A stretch of DNA of 8,909 nucleotides from Chloroflexota bacterium (GCA_021823905.1 JAKALX010000136.1:1-8909), one strand, 5' to 3'; counted from the first letter of the stretch, positions 1 to 8,321 are shown. Notes: generated by a model from the letters alone, not told the origin. Made by a program: numbers and translations.

Positions 1-25
1 TCCCCTCTGGCGTTTGCTCGCGCAC
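1..25 (-). promoter_or_regulatory. Spacer after rpsN with a ribosome binding site for the next gene
   Basis: On the minus strand these 25 bases follow the TAA of rpsN and end in AGAGGGGA (positions 8 to 1), a good Shine-Dalgarno sequence. The gene it serves starts beyond the window edge. By conserved spc gene order that gene is expected to be rpsH (S8), but none of its coding sequence is visible, so this is inference. Confidence 0.5.
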
Positions 26-211
26 TTACCAGCTGGACTTGGTCACACCGGGCAGGAGGCCGCGGTGAGCGTGTTCGCGGAAGCAGATGCGGCACATCGC
101 GAAGAGCCGCATGTAGCCCTTTGGCCGGCCGCAGATGCGGCAACGGTTGTGCTGGCGGGCCGGGTACTTCGGCGGGCGCTTCGACTTTTCGATGAGGCCT
201 TTTTTCGCCAC
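26..211 (-). CDS. rpsN: 30S ribosomal protein S14, zinc-binding short type (uS14, type Z)
   Basis: S14 is a small 30S head protein needed for late assembly near the A and P sites. The product is 61 residues, the usual length of the short zinc-binding form; the zinc-free form is about 90-100. The zinc site is complete: Cys24-x2-Cys27 (CRIC) and Cys40-x2-Cys43 (CRIC). The C-terminus GLLPGVTKSSW is typical of the family. The start is GTG, chosen because it gives the family N-terminus MAKKGLIEK and has AGGAGG about 6 bases upstream. The gap after rplE is 13 bases. It is the last complete gene of the cluster here, and in the canonical order it lies between rplE and rpsH. Identification is secure. 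No zinc-free S14 paralogue is visible in this window. Confidence 0.97.
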   Translation of the reverse strand: MAKKGLIEKSKRPPKYPARQHNRCRICGRPKGYMRLFAMCRICFREHAHRGLLPGVTKSSW

Positions 212-224
212 AGCTTCCTCCTGG

Positions 225-770
225 TCAGTTCTTGCGGAACGGAAGCCCGAGCAACTCGAGCAGCTTCCGGCCTTCTTCGTCGGTCCTGGCGGTGGTGACG
301 ATGGTCACCTGCATGCCGCGCACTTTGTCGACCTTGTCGTAGTCGATCTCGGGAAAGATCAACTGCTCGCGAATGCCAAGGCTGTAGTTCCCGCGGCCGT
401 CGAAGGCGTTGGGGTTGAGGCCCTGGAAGTCGCGGATACGGGGGAGAGCGGCGCTGACCAGCCGGTCGAGGAACTCCCACATGCGCGGGCCACGAAGGGT
501 GGCGGCGACGCCGATGGCGTTGCCTTCGCGCAGGCGGAAGTTCGCGATCGACCGCTTGGCGCGGGTGATCACAGGTTTCTGGCCGGTGATCGCGGTGACG
601 TCGTCGGCAGCCTTGTCGAGGGCGTTGGCGTCGCTCAGCGCTTCGCCGAGGCCAATGTTGACGACGGCCTTCGTGATCCGCGGCACCTGCATGACGTTGG
701 CGTAGCGGTACTGCTCGCGCAGGCCGGCAACCACCTCGCTGTCGTACTTGTCCTTCAATCGCGGCGGCAT
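225..770 (-). CDS. rplE: 50S ribosomal protein L5 (uL5)
   Basis: L5 binds 5S rRNA together with L18 and L25-type proteins, forms part of the central protuberance, and contacts the P-site tRNA and S13 across the subunit bridge. The 181 residues match the normal length of about 180. Family hallmarks are visible: VPRITKAVVNIGLGEA at residues 29-44, a TGQKPVITRAKRSIANF segment at about 62-78, RLREGNAIG just after it, and NYSLGIREQLIFPEIDYDKV at about 128-147. The ATG start shares one base with the TAA stop of rplX (TAATG), so the two are probably translationally coupled. AGAGG lies about 11 bases upstream. Nothing unusual in length or motifs; identification is secure. Confidence 0.98.
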   Translation of the reverse strand: MPPRLKDKYDSEVVAGLREQYRYANVMQVPRITKAVVNIGLGEALSDANALDKAADDVTAITGQKPVITRAKRSIANFRLREGNAIGVAATLRGPRMWEFLDRLVSAALPRIRDFQGLNPNAFDGRGNYSLGIREQLIFPEIDYDKVDKVRGMQVTIVTTARTDEEGRKLLELLGLPFRKN

Positions 771-1087
771 TATTCGATGTCCTCTCCGCTGCGCTTGCCC
801 ACGCGAACAAGCGTGCCGTCTTCGCGGCGGCGGAAGCCCACGCGCGTCGGCTGGTCGTTGTTCGGGTCGATGAGCATGACGTTGCTGATGTGAACGGGCG
901 CCTCGCGCTCGATGATCTGGGAGATCTGGTTCTGGCTCCGGGCCCGCTGATGGCGCTTGATGATGTTCACGCCTTCGACGAGGACGCGGTCGTGCTTGTT
1001 GAGCAGGGCGCGAACGGTGCCGCGCTTCCCCTTGTCCTTGCCGGTGAGAACGACGACGCGGTCGCCACGCTTGATCTTCGCGGGCAC
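770..1087 (-). CDS. rplX: 50S ribosomal protein L24 (uL24)
   Basis: L24 is an early assembly-initiator protein that binds the 5' part of 23S rRNA and sits near the exit-tunnel opening. The product is 105 residues, normal for the family. An N-terminal KOW motif is seen at about residues 5-34 (IKRGDRVVVLTGKDKGKRGTV), followed by VEGVNIIKRHQR at about 37-48 and the conserved HISNVMLIDP at about 66-75. The start is GTG and overlaps the rplN TAG by one base (TAGTG). GGAGGT lies 6 bases upstream, which supports this start. The stop overlaps the rplE start by one base. Both junctions suggest coupled translation. Identification is secure. Confidence 0.97.
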   Translation of the reverse strand: MPAKIKRGDRVVVLTGKDKGKRGTVRALLNKHDRVLVEGVNIIKRHQRARSQNQISQIIEREAPVHISNVMLIDPNNDQPTRVGFRRREDGTLVRVGKRSGEDIE

Positions 1088-1458
1088 TAGAGCACCTCCG
1101 GAGCGAGGGAGACGATCTTCATGAAGTTGCGGTCGCGCAGCTCACGGGCGACGGGCCCAAAGATGCGCGTGCCGCGGGGGTTTTCGCCGTCGGTTGCGAG
1201 GAGGACGGCGGCGTTCTCGTCGAAGCGGATGTAGGAGCCGTCCGGGCGGCCATACTCTTTGGCGACACGAACGACGACAGCCTTGACGACGTCGCCCTTC
1301 TTCACGTTGGAGTTGGGCTGCGCCACCTTCACGCTGGCGACGATGATGTCGCCCGGCCGTGCGTATCGCCGGCGGCTGCCGCCCAGGACGCGGATGCAGA
1401 GAATCGACCGCGCGCCCGAGTTGTCGGCGACCTTGAGGCGGGTCTCCTGCTGAATCAC
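1087..1458 (-). CDS. rplN: 50S ribosomal protein L14 (uL14)
   Basis: L14 lies on the 50S interface, forms bridge B8 with 16S rRNA, and is the docking site of the silencing factor RsfS. The product is 123 residues (family 122-123). Motifs include TRLKVADNSGARSILCIRVLGG at about residues 6-27, GDIIVASVKVAQP at 36-48, KKGDVVKAVVVR at 53-64, FDENAAVLL at 79-87 and GTRIFGPVARELR at 96-108. The reading frame stays open for 47 codons further upstream, but that part only shadows rpsQ. I chose the GTG at 1458 because it gives the family N-terminus (usually MIQ.., here GTG then IQQETRL), has GGAGGT 6 bases upstream, and overlaps the rpsQ stop as GTGA. Identification is secure and the start well supported. 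Confidence 0.97.
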   Translation of the reverse strand: MIQQETRLKVADNSGARSILCIRVLGGSRRRYARPGDIIVASVKVAQPNSNVKKGDVVKAVVVRVAKEYGRPDGSYIRFDENAAVLLATDGENPRGTRIFGPVARELRDRNFMKIVSLAPEVL

Positions 1459-1784
1459 GCCTGCACCTCCGACTTGGGGGCGACCTGCGCGGTCTGCTCG
1501 ATGTCGCGGCCGATAGCCTCGGGCGCGACCTCGGCGACGTCGCCGCGGCTGACAATTTCGACGACGCGCCAGCGCTTGTCCCTGGACATGGGCCGGCATT
1601 CCTGGATACGGACAACGTCGCCGAGGTGGCAGCCGTTGTCGTCGTCGTGCGCCTTGTAGCGGGTCGTGACGGACATGACCTTGTGGTAGAGGGGATGCTT
1701 CGTCTTGCGCTCGACGGTGACGACGACGGTCTTCTCCATCTTGTTGCTGACGACGGTTCCCTGGAGGACGCGTTGCAGGCCCAT
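1455..1784 (-). CDS. rpsQ: 30S ribosomal protein S17 (uS17) with a C-terminal extension
   Basis: S17 is a primary 16S rRNA-binding protein of the 30S body with an OB-like beta barrel. The core spans residues 1 to about 81: LQGTVVSNKMEKTVVVTVER at 7-26, KHPLYHKV at 29-36, and the family signature GDVVRIQECRPMSRDKRWRV at 55-74. The total of 109 residues exceeds the usual 80-90. Residues 82-109 form a tail rich in Ala, Glu, Val and Gln with no motif I recognise; it looks disordered. The ATG is preceded by GAGGAG 5 bases upstream and follows the rpmC stop after 2 bases. The stop overlaps the rplN start (GTGA). Identification is secure; the role of the tail is unknown. Confidence 0.97.
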   Translation of the reverse strand: MGLQRVLQGTVVSNKMEKTVVVTVERKTKHPLYHKVMSVTTRYKAHDDDNGCHLGDVVRIQECRPMSRDKRWRVVEIVSRGDVAEVAPEAIGRDIEQTAQVAPKSEVQA

Positions 1785-1786
1785 GG

Positions 1787-1999
1787 TTACTCCTCTACCG
1801 CCTCGAGCTGACGCTCGCGCTTCAGGGTGCGGAGGCGCGCGATGCGCCGCCTGGCGTTCCGCAGCTCACGGTAGTTCTGGAGCTGGCGGCTGGCGTGCTG
1901 GAAGCGGAGCGTGAAAAGTGCGCGGTACGCTTCGTTGATCTGTTCGTCGAGCTGGGCGTCGTTGAGACGCCGGAGCTCTTCTGCTTTCTGCCTGGCCAT
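1787..1999 (-). CDS. rpmC: 50S ribosomal protein L29 (uL29)
   Basis: L29 is a small alpha-helical protein at the rim of the exit tunnel, near the docking site for trigger factor and SRP on L23. The 70 residues fit the family (60-75). The typical pattern is visible: AEELRRLNDAQLDEQINEAYRALFTLRFQHA at about residues 6-36, then NYRELRNARRRIARLRTLKRER at about 42-63, both helical and strongly basic. The ATG lies 2 bases after the rplP stop. Upstream there is only a weak GGTGG rather than a full Shine-Dalgarno site, so initiation probably depends on ribosomes that have just ended rplP. Identification is secure. Confidence 0.96.
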   Translation of the reverse strand: MARQKAEELRRLNDAQLDEQINEAYRALFTLRFQHASRQLQNYRELRNARRRIARLRTLKRERQLEAVEE

Positions 2000-2001
2000 C
2001 G

Positions 2002-2421
2002 TCAGACCACCGATTCTTCGCGCACCACGATCTTCGTGGGCACGGGGAGTTTATGGGCGGCGAGGCGGAGCGCCTCCCGGGCGATCTCCTCGGTGACGCC
2101 GGCGACTTCGAACATGATGCGGTTCGGCTTGACGACGGCGACCCAGCGGTCGGGAGCGCCCTTGCCGGAGCCCATGCGGGTTTCGGCGGGTTTCGCCGTC
2201 ACCGGCTTATCCGGGAAGATGCGAATCCAGACCTTGCCGCCGCGCTTCATCTCGTGGGTCATGGCGCGGCGCGCGCTTTCGATATGGCGGGAGTCGATCC
2301 AGGCAGCGCCCTGGGCCTGCAGGCCGAACTCGCCGAAGGCGACGTAGTTGCCGGTCTGCGCTTCGCCGGAGCGGCGGCCGCGGTGAGTCTTGCGGTGCTT
2401 GACGCGTCGCGGTTGCAGCAT
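2002..2421 (-). CDS. rplP: 50S ribosomal protein L16 (uL16)
   Basis: L16 is a late-assembly protein that organises the A-site and peptidyl-transferase region of the 50S subunit. The product is 139 residues, normal length. Signature 1 is KRGGKVWIRIFPDKPV at residues 59-74 and signature 2 is RMGSGKG at 82-88. WVAVVKPNRIMFEVAGV follows, with Asn100 where I would expect Gly in most relatives, and LAAHKLPVPTK lies at 120-130. Residues 2-3 read LQ where many relatives have LM. The ATG directly abuts the rpsC TAG with no gap, and GGGAGG lies 7 bases upstream. The gap to rpmC is 2 bases. Identification is secure. Confidence 0.98.
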   Translation of the reverse strand: MLQPRRVKHRKTHRGRRSGEAQTGNYVAFGEFGLQAQGAAWIDSRHIESARRAMTHEMKRGGKVWIRIFPDKPVTAKPAETRMGSGKGAPDRWVAVVKPNRIMFEVAGVTEEIAREALRLAAHKLPVPTKIVVREESVV

Positions 2422-3201
2422 CTATTCGCCTCCCTCGACCGATTGGACGGCCTGCTGCTGCTCCATGCTGATTGCGGTGTGGGCGGGAGCGCCCTCCACG
2501 GCAACCGGCTCGGGAGCGCGAACGACCGGCTCCGGCGCGGGCTCTTCGGCCACGGGGCGGTGATCGCTGGCCCGCTCGGGAAGGATTTCGCCCTTGTAGA
2601 TCCAGCACTTCACGCCGATGCGGCCGAAGGTCGTGTGCGCCTCGGCAAAGCCGTAGTCGATGTCGGCCCGGAGTGTGTGGCGCGGTACCCGTCCCTGCGT
2701 GTCGGCTTCGCGGCGGGACATCTCGGCGCCGCCGAGGCGGCCCGCGACGGCGACGCGGACGCCCTGGGCGCCGCGCTGCATGGAGCGCTGGACCGATTGC
2801 TTGACCGCCCGGCGGAAGGCGACGCGGCGCTCGAGCTGGTCAGCGACGGAGCGGGCGACGAGGTAGGCGTCGAGCTCGGGAACGCGAATCTCCTGGATGT
2901 TGACGCGGACGCGCGCCCCGCTGAAGCGCTCGAGGCTGTTACGCAGCTCTTCGACCTTGGCGCCGCCGCGGCCGATGACGATGCCGGGCTTGGCCGTGTG
3001 AATCGTCACCGTGACCATGTTGGCGTTCCGGTCGATCTCGACGTGGCTGATGCTCGCGTCGGAAAGCTCGGAGAGGACGAAGCGGCGAAGCTCGAGGTCC
3101 TGGTGCAGGCGCGCCGTGTAGTCGCGGTCCGCGAACCACTTCGATTCCCAGTCGTAGATGACGCCGATGCGGAAGCCGTGCGGATGTATTTTCTGTCCCA
3201 C
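2422..3201 (-). CDS. rpsC: 30S ribosomal protein S3 (uS3) with a long Pro/Ala/Glu-rich tail
   Basis: S3 lies at the mRNA entry channel of the 30S head and contributes to mRNA unwinding. The N-terminus GQKIHPHGFRIG is typical. The KH domain contains the GxxG loop in KPGIVIGRGGAKVEEL (71-86; GRGG at 77-80). The C-terminal S3 domain includes HTLRADIDYGFAEAHTTFGRIGVKCW at about 175-200 and ends with YKGE at 202-205. The product is 259 residues against a usual 210-240. Residues 206-259 form a low-complexity tail with repeated PAPEP/APEPV units and then a Gln/Glu-rich end. The start is GTG, fixed by the family N-terminus, with GAGAGGGG about 6 bases upstream. The gap to rplV is 3 bases and rplP follows with no gap. 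Identification is secure; the tail's function is unknown. Confidence 0.98.
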   Translation of the reverse strand: MGQKIHPHGFRIGVIYDWESKWFADRDYTARLHQDLELRRFVLSELSDASISHVEIDRNANMVTVTIHTAKPGIVIGRGGAKVEELRNSLERFSGARVRVNIQEIRVPELDAYLVARSVADQLERRVAFRRAVKQSVQRSMQRGAQGVRVAVAGRLGGAEMSRREADTQGRVPRHTLRADIDYGFAEAHTTFGRIGVKCWIYKGEILPERASDHRPVAEEPAPEPVVRAPEPVAVEGAPAHTAISMEQQQAVQSVEGGE

Positions 3202-3204
3202 GGA

Positions 3205-3543
3205 TTACCCCTCTCGCCCGTCGAGAATGATGGTGATGTGGCTCGACCGCTTGAGGATCGGGCTGACGCGTCCGCGCGAGCGGGGGCGGAAGCGTCGCTG
3301 GGTAGGGCCCTCGTCGGCGTAGGCGCGCTTGATGACGAGGTCGTCCACATCGAGGTCGAAATTGTTCTCGGCGTTCGCGGCCGCGGAGAGGACCACCTTG
3401 GAGATGGACCTGGCGTTGGGCGACTGGAGGTAGCGGAGCAGGGCGAGCGCCTGGTCGACCGTGAGGCCGGGGAGGCGCGTAAGGATGAGGCGGGTCTTCC
3501 GGGGCGGCGCCCCGATGTTCTGGGCGGTGGCTCGAACTTCCAC
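3205..3543 (-). CDS. rplV: 50S ribosomal protein L22 (uL22)
   Basis: L22 contacts all domains of 23S rRNA, and its beta-hairpin lines the exit tunnel near the macrolide site. The product is 112 residues, normal length. It begins VEVRATAQNIGAPPRKTRLI, has the family helix and SKVVLSAAANAENN at about 48-61, and the tunnel hairpin with AYADEGPTQRRFRPRSRGR at about 74-92, ending KRSSHITIIL. The frame is open far upstream (to 4740), but that part is antiparallel to nothing and only shadows rpsS and rplB in another frame. I place the start at the GTG at 3543, which gives the family N-terminus and lies 2 bases after the rpsS stop. GAGG is 8 bases upstream. No tunnel-loop insertion or deletion of the kind linked to macrolide resistance is evident by eye. 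Confidence 0.96.
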   Translation of the reverse strand: MEVRATAQNIGAPPRKTRLILTRLPGLTVDQALALLRYLQSPNARSISKVVLSAAANAENNFDLDVDDLVIKRAYADEGPTQRRFRPRSRGRVSPILKRSSHITIILDGREG

Positions 3544-3545
3544 GA

Positions 3546-3833
3546 TCAGCGCCTCACCTTGCTCTGTCGGTCGCTCTTGGCGACGTGGCCGCGGAACGTC
3601 CGGGTGAGCGCGAACTCGCCGAGCTTGTGACCGACCATGTTCTCCGTGATGAAGACCGGCACGTGCCGGCGGCCGTCGTGGACGCCGAAGGTGAGGCCGA
3701 TCATGTCGGGCAGGATCGTCGAGGCGCGCGACCAGGTCTTGATGACGGAACGGCTGCTGCTGTTCCGCATCTCGTCGACCTTCTCCTGGAGCGAAGGGAG
3801 GACGTAGGGCCCCTTCTTGGTTGAGCGTGACAT
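3546..3833 (-). CDS. rpsS: 30S ribosomal protein S19 (uS19)
   Basis: S19 binds 16S rRNA in the 30S head with S13 and forms an intersubunit bridge close to the A-site tRNA. The product is 95 residues (family 90-95). It starts MSRSTKKGPYV and carries WSRASTILPDMIGLTFGVHDG at about 34-54 and the conserved HVPVFITENMVGHKLGEFALTRTFRGH at 57-83. The tail is basic. TAGGAG lies 6 bases before the ATG. The spacer after rplB is 9 bases and rplV follows after 2. Everything agrees with the family; identification is secure. Confidence 0.98.
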   Translation of the reverse strand: MSRSTKKGPYVLPSLQEKVDEMRNSSSRSVIKTWSRASTILPDMIGLTFGVHDGRRHVPVFITENMVGHKLGEFALTRTFRGHVAKSDRQSKVRR

Positions 3834-3842
3834 CGCCTACTC

Positions 3843-4673
<831 letters not shown>

Positions 4674-4676
4674 GGC

Positions 4677-4973
4677 CTAGATCCCCTCGAACATTTCGAT
4701 CTTGTCGCCCGCCACGAGCGTCACGATCGCTTTCTTCCAATCGGGCCGCGGCGTCACCTTGCGCCCGAAGCGCTTTGGCTTGCCCTTCATCTTCATGGTG
4801 TTCACCTCGGCCACGCGGACGTTAAAGGCGAGCTGAACGGCTTCCTTGATCTGGTTCTTGTTGGCGCGGAGATCGACTTCGAAGACGTACTTGTCGAGCG
4901 CGGTGAGGAGGGTCGTCTTCTCGGTGACGATCGGGCGAAGGAGGACGCCATAGGGATGGATTTCGCGGGGCAT
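4677..4973 (-). CDS. rplW: 50S ribosomal protein L23 (uL23)
   Basis: L23 sits at the exit of the nascent-chain tunnel and is the docking site for trigger factor and SRP. The product is 98 residues, normal for bacteria. Motifs include the N-terminal LLRPIVTEKTT at about 11-21, KYVFEVDLRANKNQIKEAVQLAFNV at about 28-52 and VAEVNTMKMKGKPKRFGR at about 54-71, the basic loop. The frame continues 22 codons upstream as a shadow of rplD. I chose the ATG at 4973, which overlaps the rplD TGA by one base (TGATG), has AAGGAG about 8 bases upstream and fits the family N-terminus. Identification is secure. Confidence 0.97.
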   Translation of the reverse strand: MPREIHPYGVLLRPIVTEKTTLLTALDKYVFEVDLRANKNQIKEAVQLAFNVRVAEVNTMKMKGKPKRFGRKVTPRPDWKKAIVTLVAGDKIEMFEGI

Positions 4974-5634
4974 CAGACGGTCTCCTTCGCACGCCCGCGA
5001 GCGGGCTTGAGGTTTACACCGCCCCAGAGCGCCTCGCACTTGCGGACCGCGTCCTCGGACATGATCAGGCGATGGGCGTTGAGCAGGTCAACCACATTGA
5101 GGTTCTGGGCAGGCAGCGCCTGCACGTCCGCGATGTTGCGAGTGGCACGGCTCATCTCCGGCTCGAACTCGCCGCTGACGACCAGGGCGCGGCGCGTGAC
5201 ACCGACTGCCGCGAGCGCGGCGGCAACCTCTTTCGTGCGGCTGTCGGACGAAGCGAGGCCCTCGACAACGACGAGCGTCCCGGCCTGGGCGTGGTTGCTG
5301 AGAGCCGAGCGCAAGGCCAGCCGCCGCATCTGGCGCGGCAGATCCTTCGCGAAGCTGTGCGGGTGCGGGCCGTGGGCAACGCCGCCGCCGACTTGATGCG
5401 AAGCGCGGATGCTGCCCTGGCGCGAGCGGCCGAGGCCCTTCTGCCGGCGGATTTTGACCGTCGAGCCGCGGACGTCGCCACGGTTCTTGGTGTTGGCGTT
5501 GCCCGATCGGCGGTTCGCCATCTGGGCGACGTAGGCCTGGTGGAGGACGGAGCGGTTGGGCTCGATCCCGAAGACCTCGTCGGCGGCGTCGATCTGGCGG
5601 AGTTCCTTGCCGGCGGTATCGAAGACCGTGAGCT

Positions 5635-5638
<4 letters not shown>
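4973..5638 (-). CDS. rplD: 50S ribosomal protein L4 (uL4)
   Basis: L4 helps to initiate 50S assembly; its extended loop lines the exit tunnel opposite L22. In E. coli it also represses its own operon through the S10 leader and RNase E. The product is 221 residues, within the usual 200-220. The tunnel loop covers about 41-97: ANRRSGNANTKNRGDVRGS, then KIRRQKGLGRSRQGSIR and GGGVAHGPHPHSF. The KG-x-GR-x-R segment reads KGLGRSR where KGTGRAR is more common. DLPRQMRRLALRSALS follows at 99-114 and NVVDLLNAHRLI near 182-193. The ATG overlaps the rplC stop by 4 bases (ATGA), with AAGG 7 bases upstream. Because tuf lies immediately before rpsJ, classical leader-based feedback by L4 looks unlikely here. 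Confidence 0.97.
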
Positions 5639-6270
<632 letters not shown>

Positions 6271-6274
6271 GGCG

Positions 6275-6583
6275 TTACAGCTTGATCTCGATGTCGACGC
6301 CGCTGGGCAGTTGCAGCCGCATGAGCGTGTCCACGGTCTTGGAGGTCGGTTCCATGATGTCGATGAGCCGCTTGTGCGTGCGGATCTCGAACTGTTCACG
6401 GGCGTCCTTGTGGATATGGGGGCCCTTGAGGACGGTGAACTTTTCGATCGACGTCGGGAGCGGCACGGGGCCGGCCACGGCGGCGCCCGTGCGCTCAGCG
6501 GCCTCGACGATCTGCCGGGCCGACTGATCGAGCAGCCGGTGGTCGTATGCCTTCAACTTGATGCGTATCTGTTGGCGAGCCAT
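6275..6583 (-). CDS. rpsJ: 30S ribosomal protein S10 (uS10; NusE)
   Basis: S10 is a 30S head protein that also acts as NusE: paired with NusB in antitermination on rRNA operons, and with NusG in coupling transcription to translation. The product is 102 residues, normal length. The family signature AVAGPVPLPT is at 35-44, GPHIHKDAREQFEIRTHKRLIDI at 54-76, and the C-terminus LPSGVDIEIKL is typical. The ATG has AGAGGGA about 7 bases upstream. It is the first ribosomal protein gene of the cluster and follows tuf after only 29 bases that hold the ribosome binding site and no terminator or promoter that I can see, so it is probably cotranscribed with tuf. Confidence 0.98.
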   Translation of the reverse strand: MARQQIRIKLKAYDHRLLDQSARQIVEAAERTGAAVAGPVPLPTSIEKFTVLKGPHIHKDAREQFEIRTHKRLIDIMEPTSKTVDTLMRLQLPSGVDIEIKL

Positions 6584-6612
6584 ATGCCGTTCCCTCTGGG
6601 TGTTGAGACGAG

Positions 6613-7812
<1,200 letters not shown>

Positions 7813-7869
7813 GGTCTGCCCTCCGGCTGTGCTGAGAGGTAGTTGCGGCCCGTTTCGCCGCCGTGGTGC

Positions 7870-7945
7870 TGGAGCCCTCATCCAGATTCGAACTGGAGAC
7901 CTCGTTCTTACCAAGAACGCGCTCTACCGACTGAGCTATGAGGGC
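7870..7945 (-). tRNA. tRNA-Thr (anticodon GGU)
   Basis: The 76-base cloverleaf is complete. The acceptor stem pairs GCCCTCA (from 7945) with TGAGGGC (ending 7874). The D arm is GCTC/GAGC, the anticodon stem CGTTC/GAACG with loop TTGGTAA (anticodon GGT), and the T arm TCCAG-TTCGAAT-CTGGA. The discriminator is T and CCA is encoded (7872-7870). It reads threonine codons ACC and ACU. Its place directly before tuf matches E. coli thrT-tufB. All stems are fully paired. Confidence 0.97.
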
Positions 7946-7988
7946 CCGGTTGTGCGCCCGCGCCGGCGGGTGCGTCTTATTCTTTCAC

Positions 7989-8011
7989 GGCCCGCGTTTC
8001 GCGCGCGGTCC
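7989..8011 (-). other. GC-rich hairpin in the spacer between tRNA-Tyr and tRNA-Thr(GGU)
   Basis: On the minus strand GGACCGCG and CGCGGGCC form an 8-pair arm with one A-G mismatch around a 7-base loop. It lies in the 81-base spacer where E. coli carries a glycine tRNA. No T run follows (the next bases are GTGAAAGAATAAG), so it is a poor terminator. It may be an RNA-processing or stability element, or simply a product of high GC content. Confidence 0.35.
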
Positions 8012-8026
8012 GGGTCAGCTTGATCC

Positions 8027-8113
8027 TGGTGGAGAGAGGAGGATTCGAACCTCCGAAGCGCTGAGCGCGGCAGATTTACAGTCTGCTGCCATTAACCACT
8101 CGGCCATCTCTCC
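8027..8113 (-). tRNA. tRNA-Tyr (anticodon GUA)
   Basis: This is an 87-base class II tRNA with a long variable arm. The acceptor stem pairs GGAGAGA (from 8113) with TCTCTCC (ending 8031). The anticodon stem GCAGA/TCTGC encloses CTGTAAA with anticodon GTA. The variable arm contains GCGC-TCA-GCGC. The T arm is GGAGG-TTCGAAT-CCTCC. The discriminator is A and CCA is encoded (8029-8027). It reads tyrosine codons UAC and UAU. Its position between two threonine tRNAs matches tyrU of the E. coli tufB operon. Confidence 0.97.
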
Positions 8114-8149
8114 ACGGTCTGATTGCCGCTCCGCGATCGTTCCTGTGCT

Positions 8150-8225
8150 TGGAGCCCGAGAGGGGACTCGAACCCCTAACCTCCCGATTACAAATCGGCT
8201 GCGCTGCCAATTGCGCCACCCGGGC
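8150..8225 (-). tRNA. tRNA-Thr (anticodon UGU)
   Basis: This is a 76-base tRNA. The acceptor stem pairs GCCCGGG (from 8225) with CTCGGGC (ending 8154), including one G-U pair. The D arm is GCGC/GCGC. The anticodon stem GCCGA/TCGGG encloses TTTGTAA with anticodon TGT; its outermost pair (27-43) is a G-G mismatch. The T arm is AGGGG-TTCGAGT-CCCCT, the discriminator T, and CCA is encoded (8152-8150). It reads ACA and other threonine codons. It is the first gene of the tRNA-tuf transcript and corresponds to E. coli thrU. Confidence 0.95.
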
Positions 8226-8260
8226 TCGGGTCGAACTCTTCAGACGGGTGATTCCCACAC

Positions 8261-8284
8261 AAAAACGATCCGCCGCAGCGGATC
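8261..8284 (-). terminator. Leader hairpin followed by five T residues, terminator- or attenuator-like
   Basis: On the minus strand GATCCGC and GCGGATC form a perfect 7-bp stem around TGCG (8284-8267), followed by GTTTTT (8266-8261). This is the form of an intrinsic terminator. It lies 36 bases before the first tRNA and just after the proposed promoter, so its first base would be close to the transcript 5' end. It could be a second barrier to read-through from arsM, an attenuator for a promoter further upstream, or a 5'-end stabilising hairpin. The structure is clear; the role is not. Confidence 0.55.
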
Positions 8285-8292
8285 AAGTACCA

Positions 8293-8321
8293 AGTATGCG
8301 GCGAACCTCTACCTGTGGCAA
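8293..8321 (-). promoter_or_regulatory. Sigma-70-like promoter for the tRNA-tuf-ribosomal protein operon
   Basis: On the minus strand the -35 TTGCCA (8321-8316, 5 of 6 to TTGACA) and the -10 CATACT (8298-8293, 4 of 6 to TATAAT) are separated by exactly 17 bases. A start at about 8288-8284 would leave a leader of roughly 60 bases before tRNA-Thr(UGU). It is the best pair I found in the 206-base gap between arsM and the tRNAs. A CGCGCG-aaccat-CGCGCG dyad (8327-8344) lies just upstream of the -35. This is a pattern match only. Confidence 0.5.

Noticed and set aside
2053..3630. Plus-strand open frame of 525 codons
   Set aside because: It lies opposite rplP, rpsC and rplV, which are certain. High GC content makes long antisense frames common, and the translation shows only Ala/Asp/Gly/Leu-rich sequence with no family resemblance.
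7946..8026. Possible tRNA-Gly or its remnant in the gap between tRNA-Tyr and tRNA-Thr
   Set aside because: I found no T-arm TTCGA motif, no acceptor pairing and no CCA end in this spacer; only a GC-rich hairpin.
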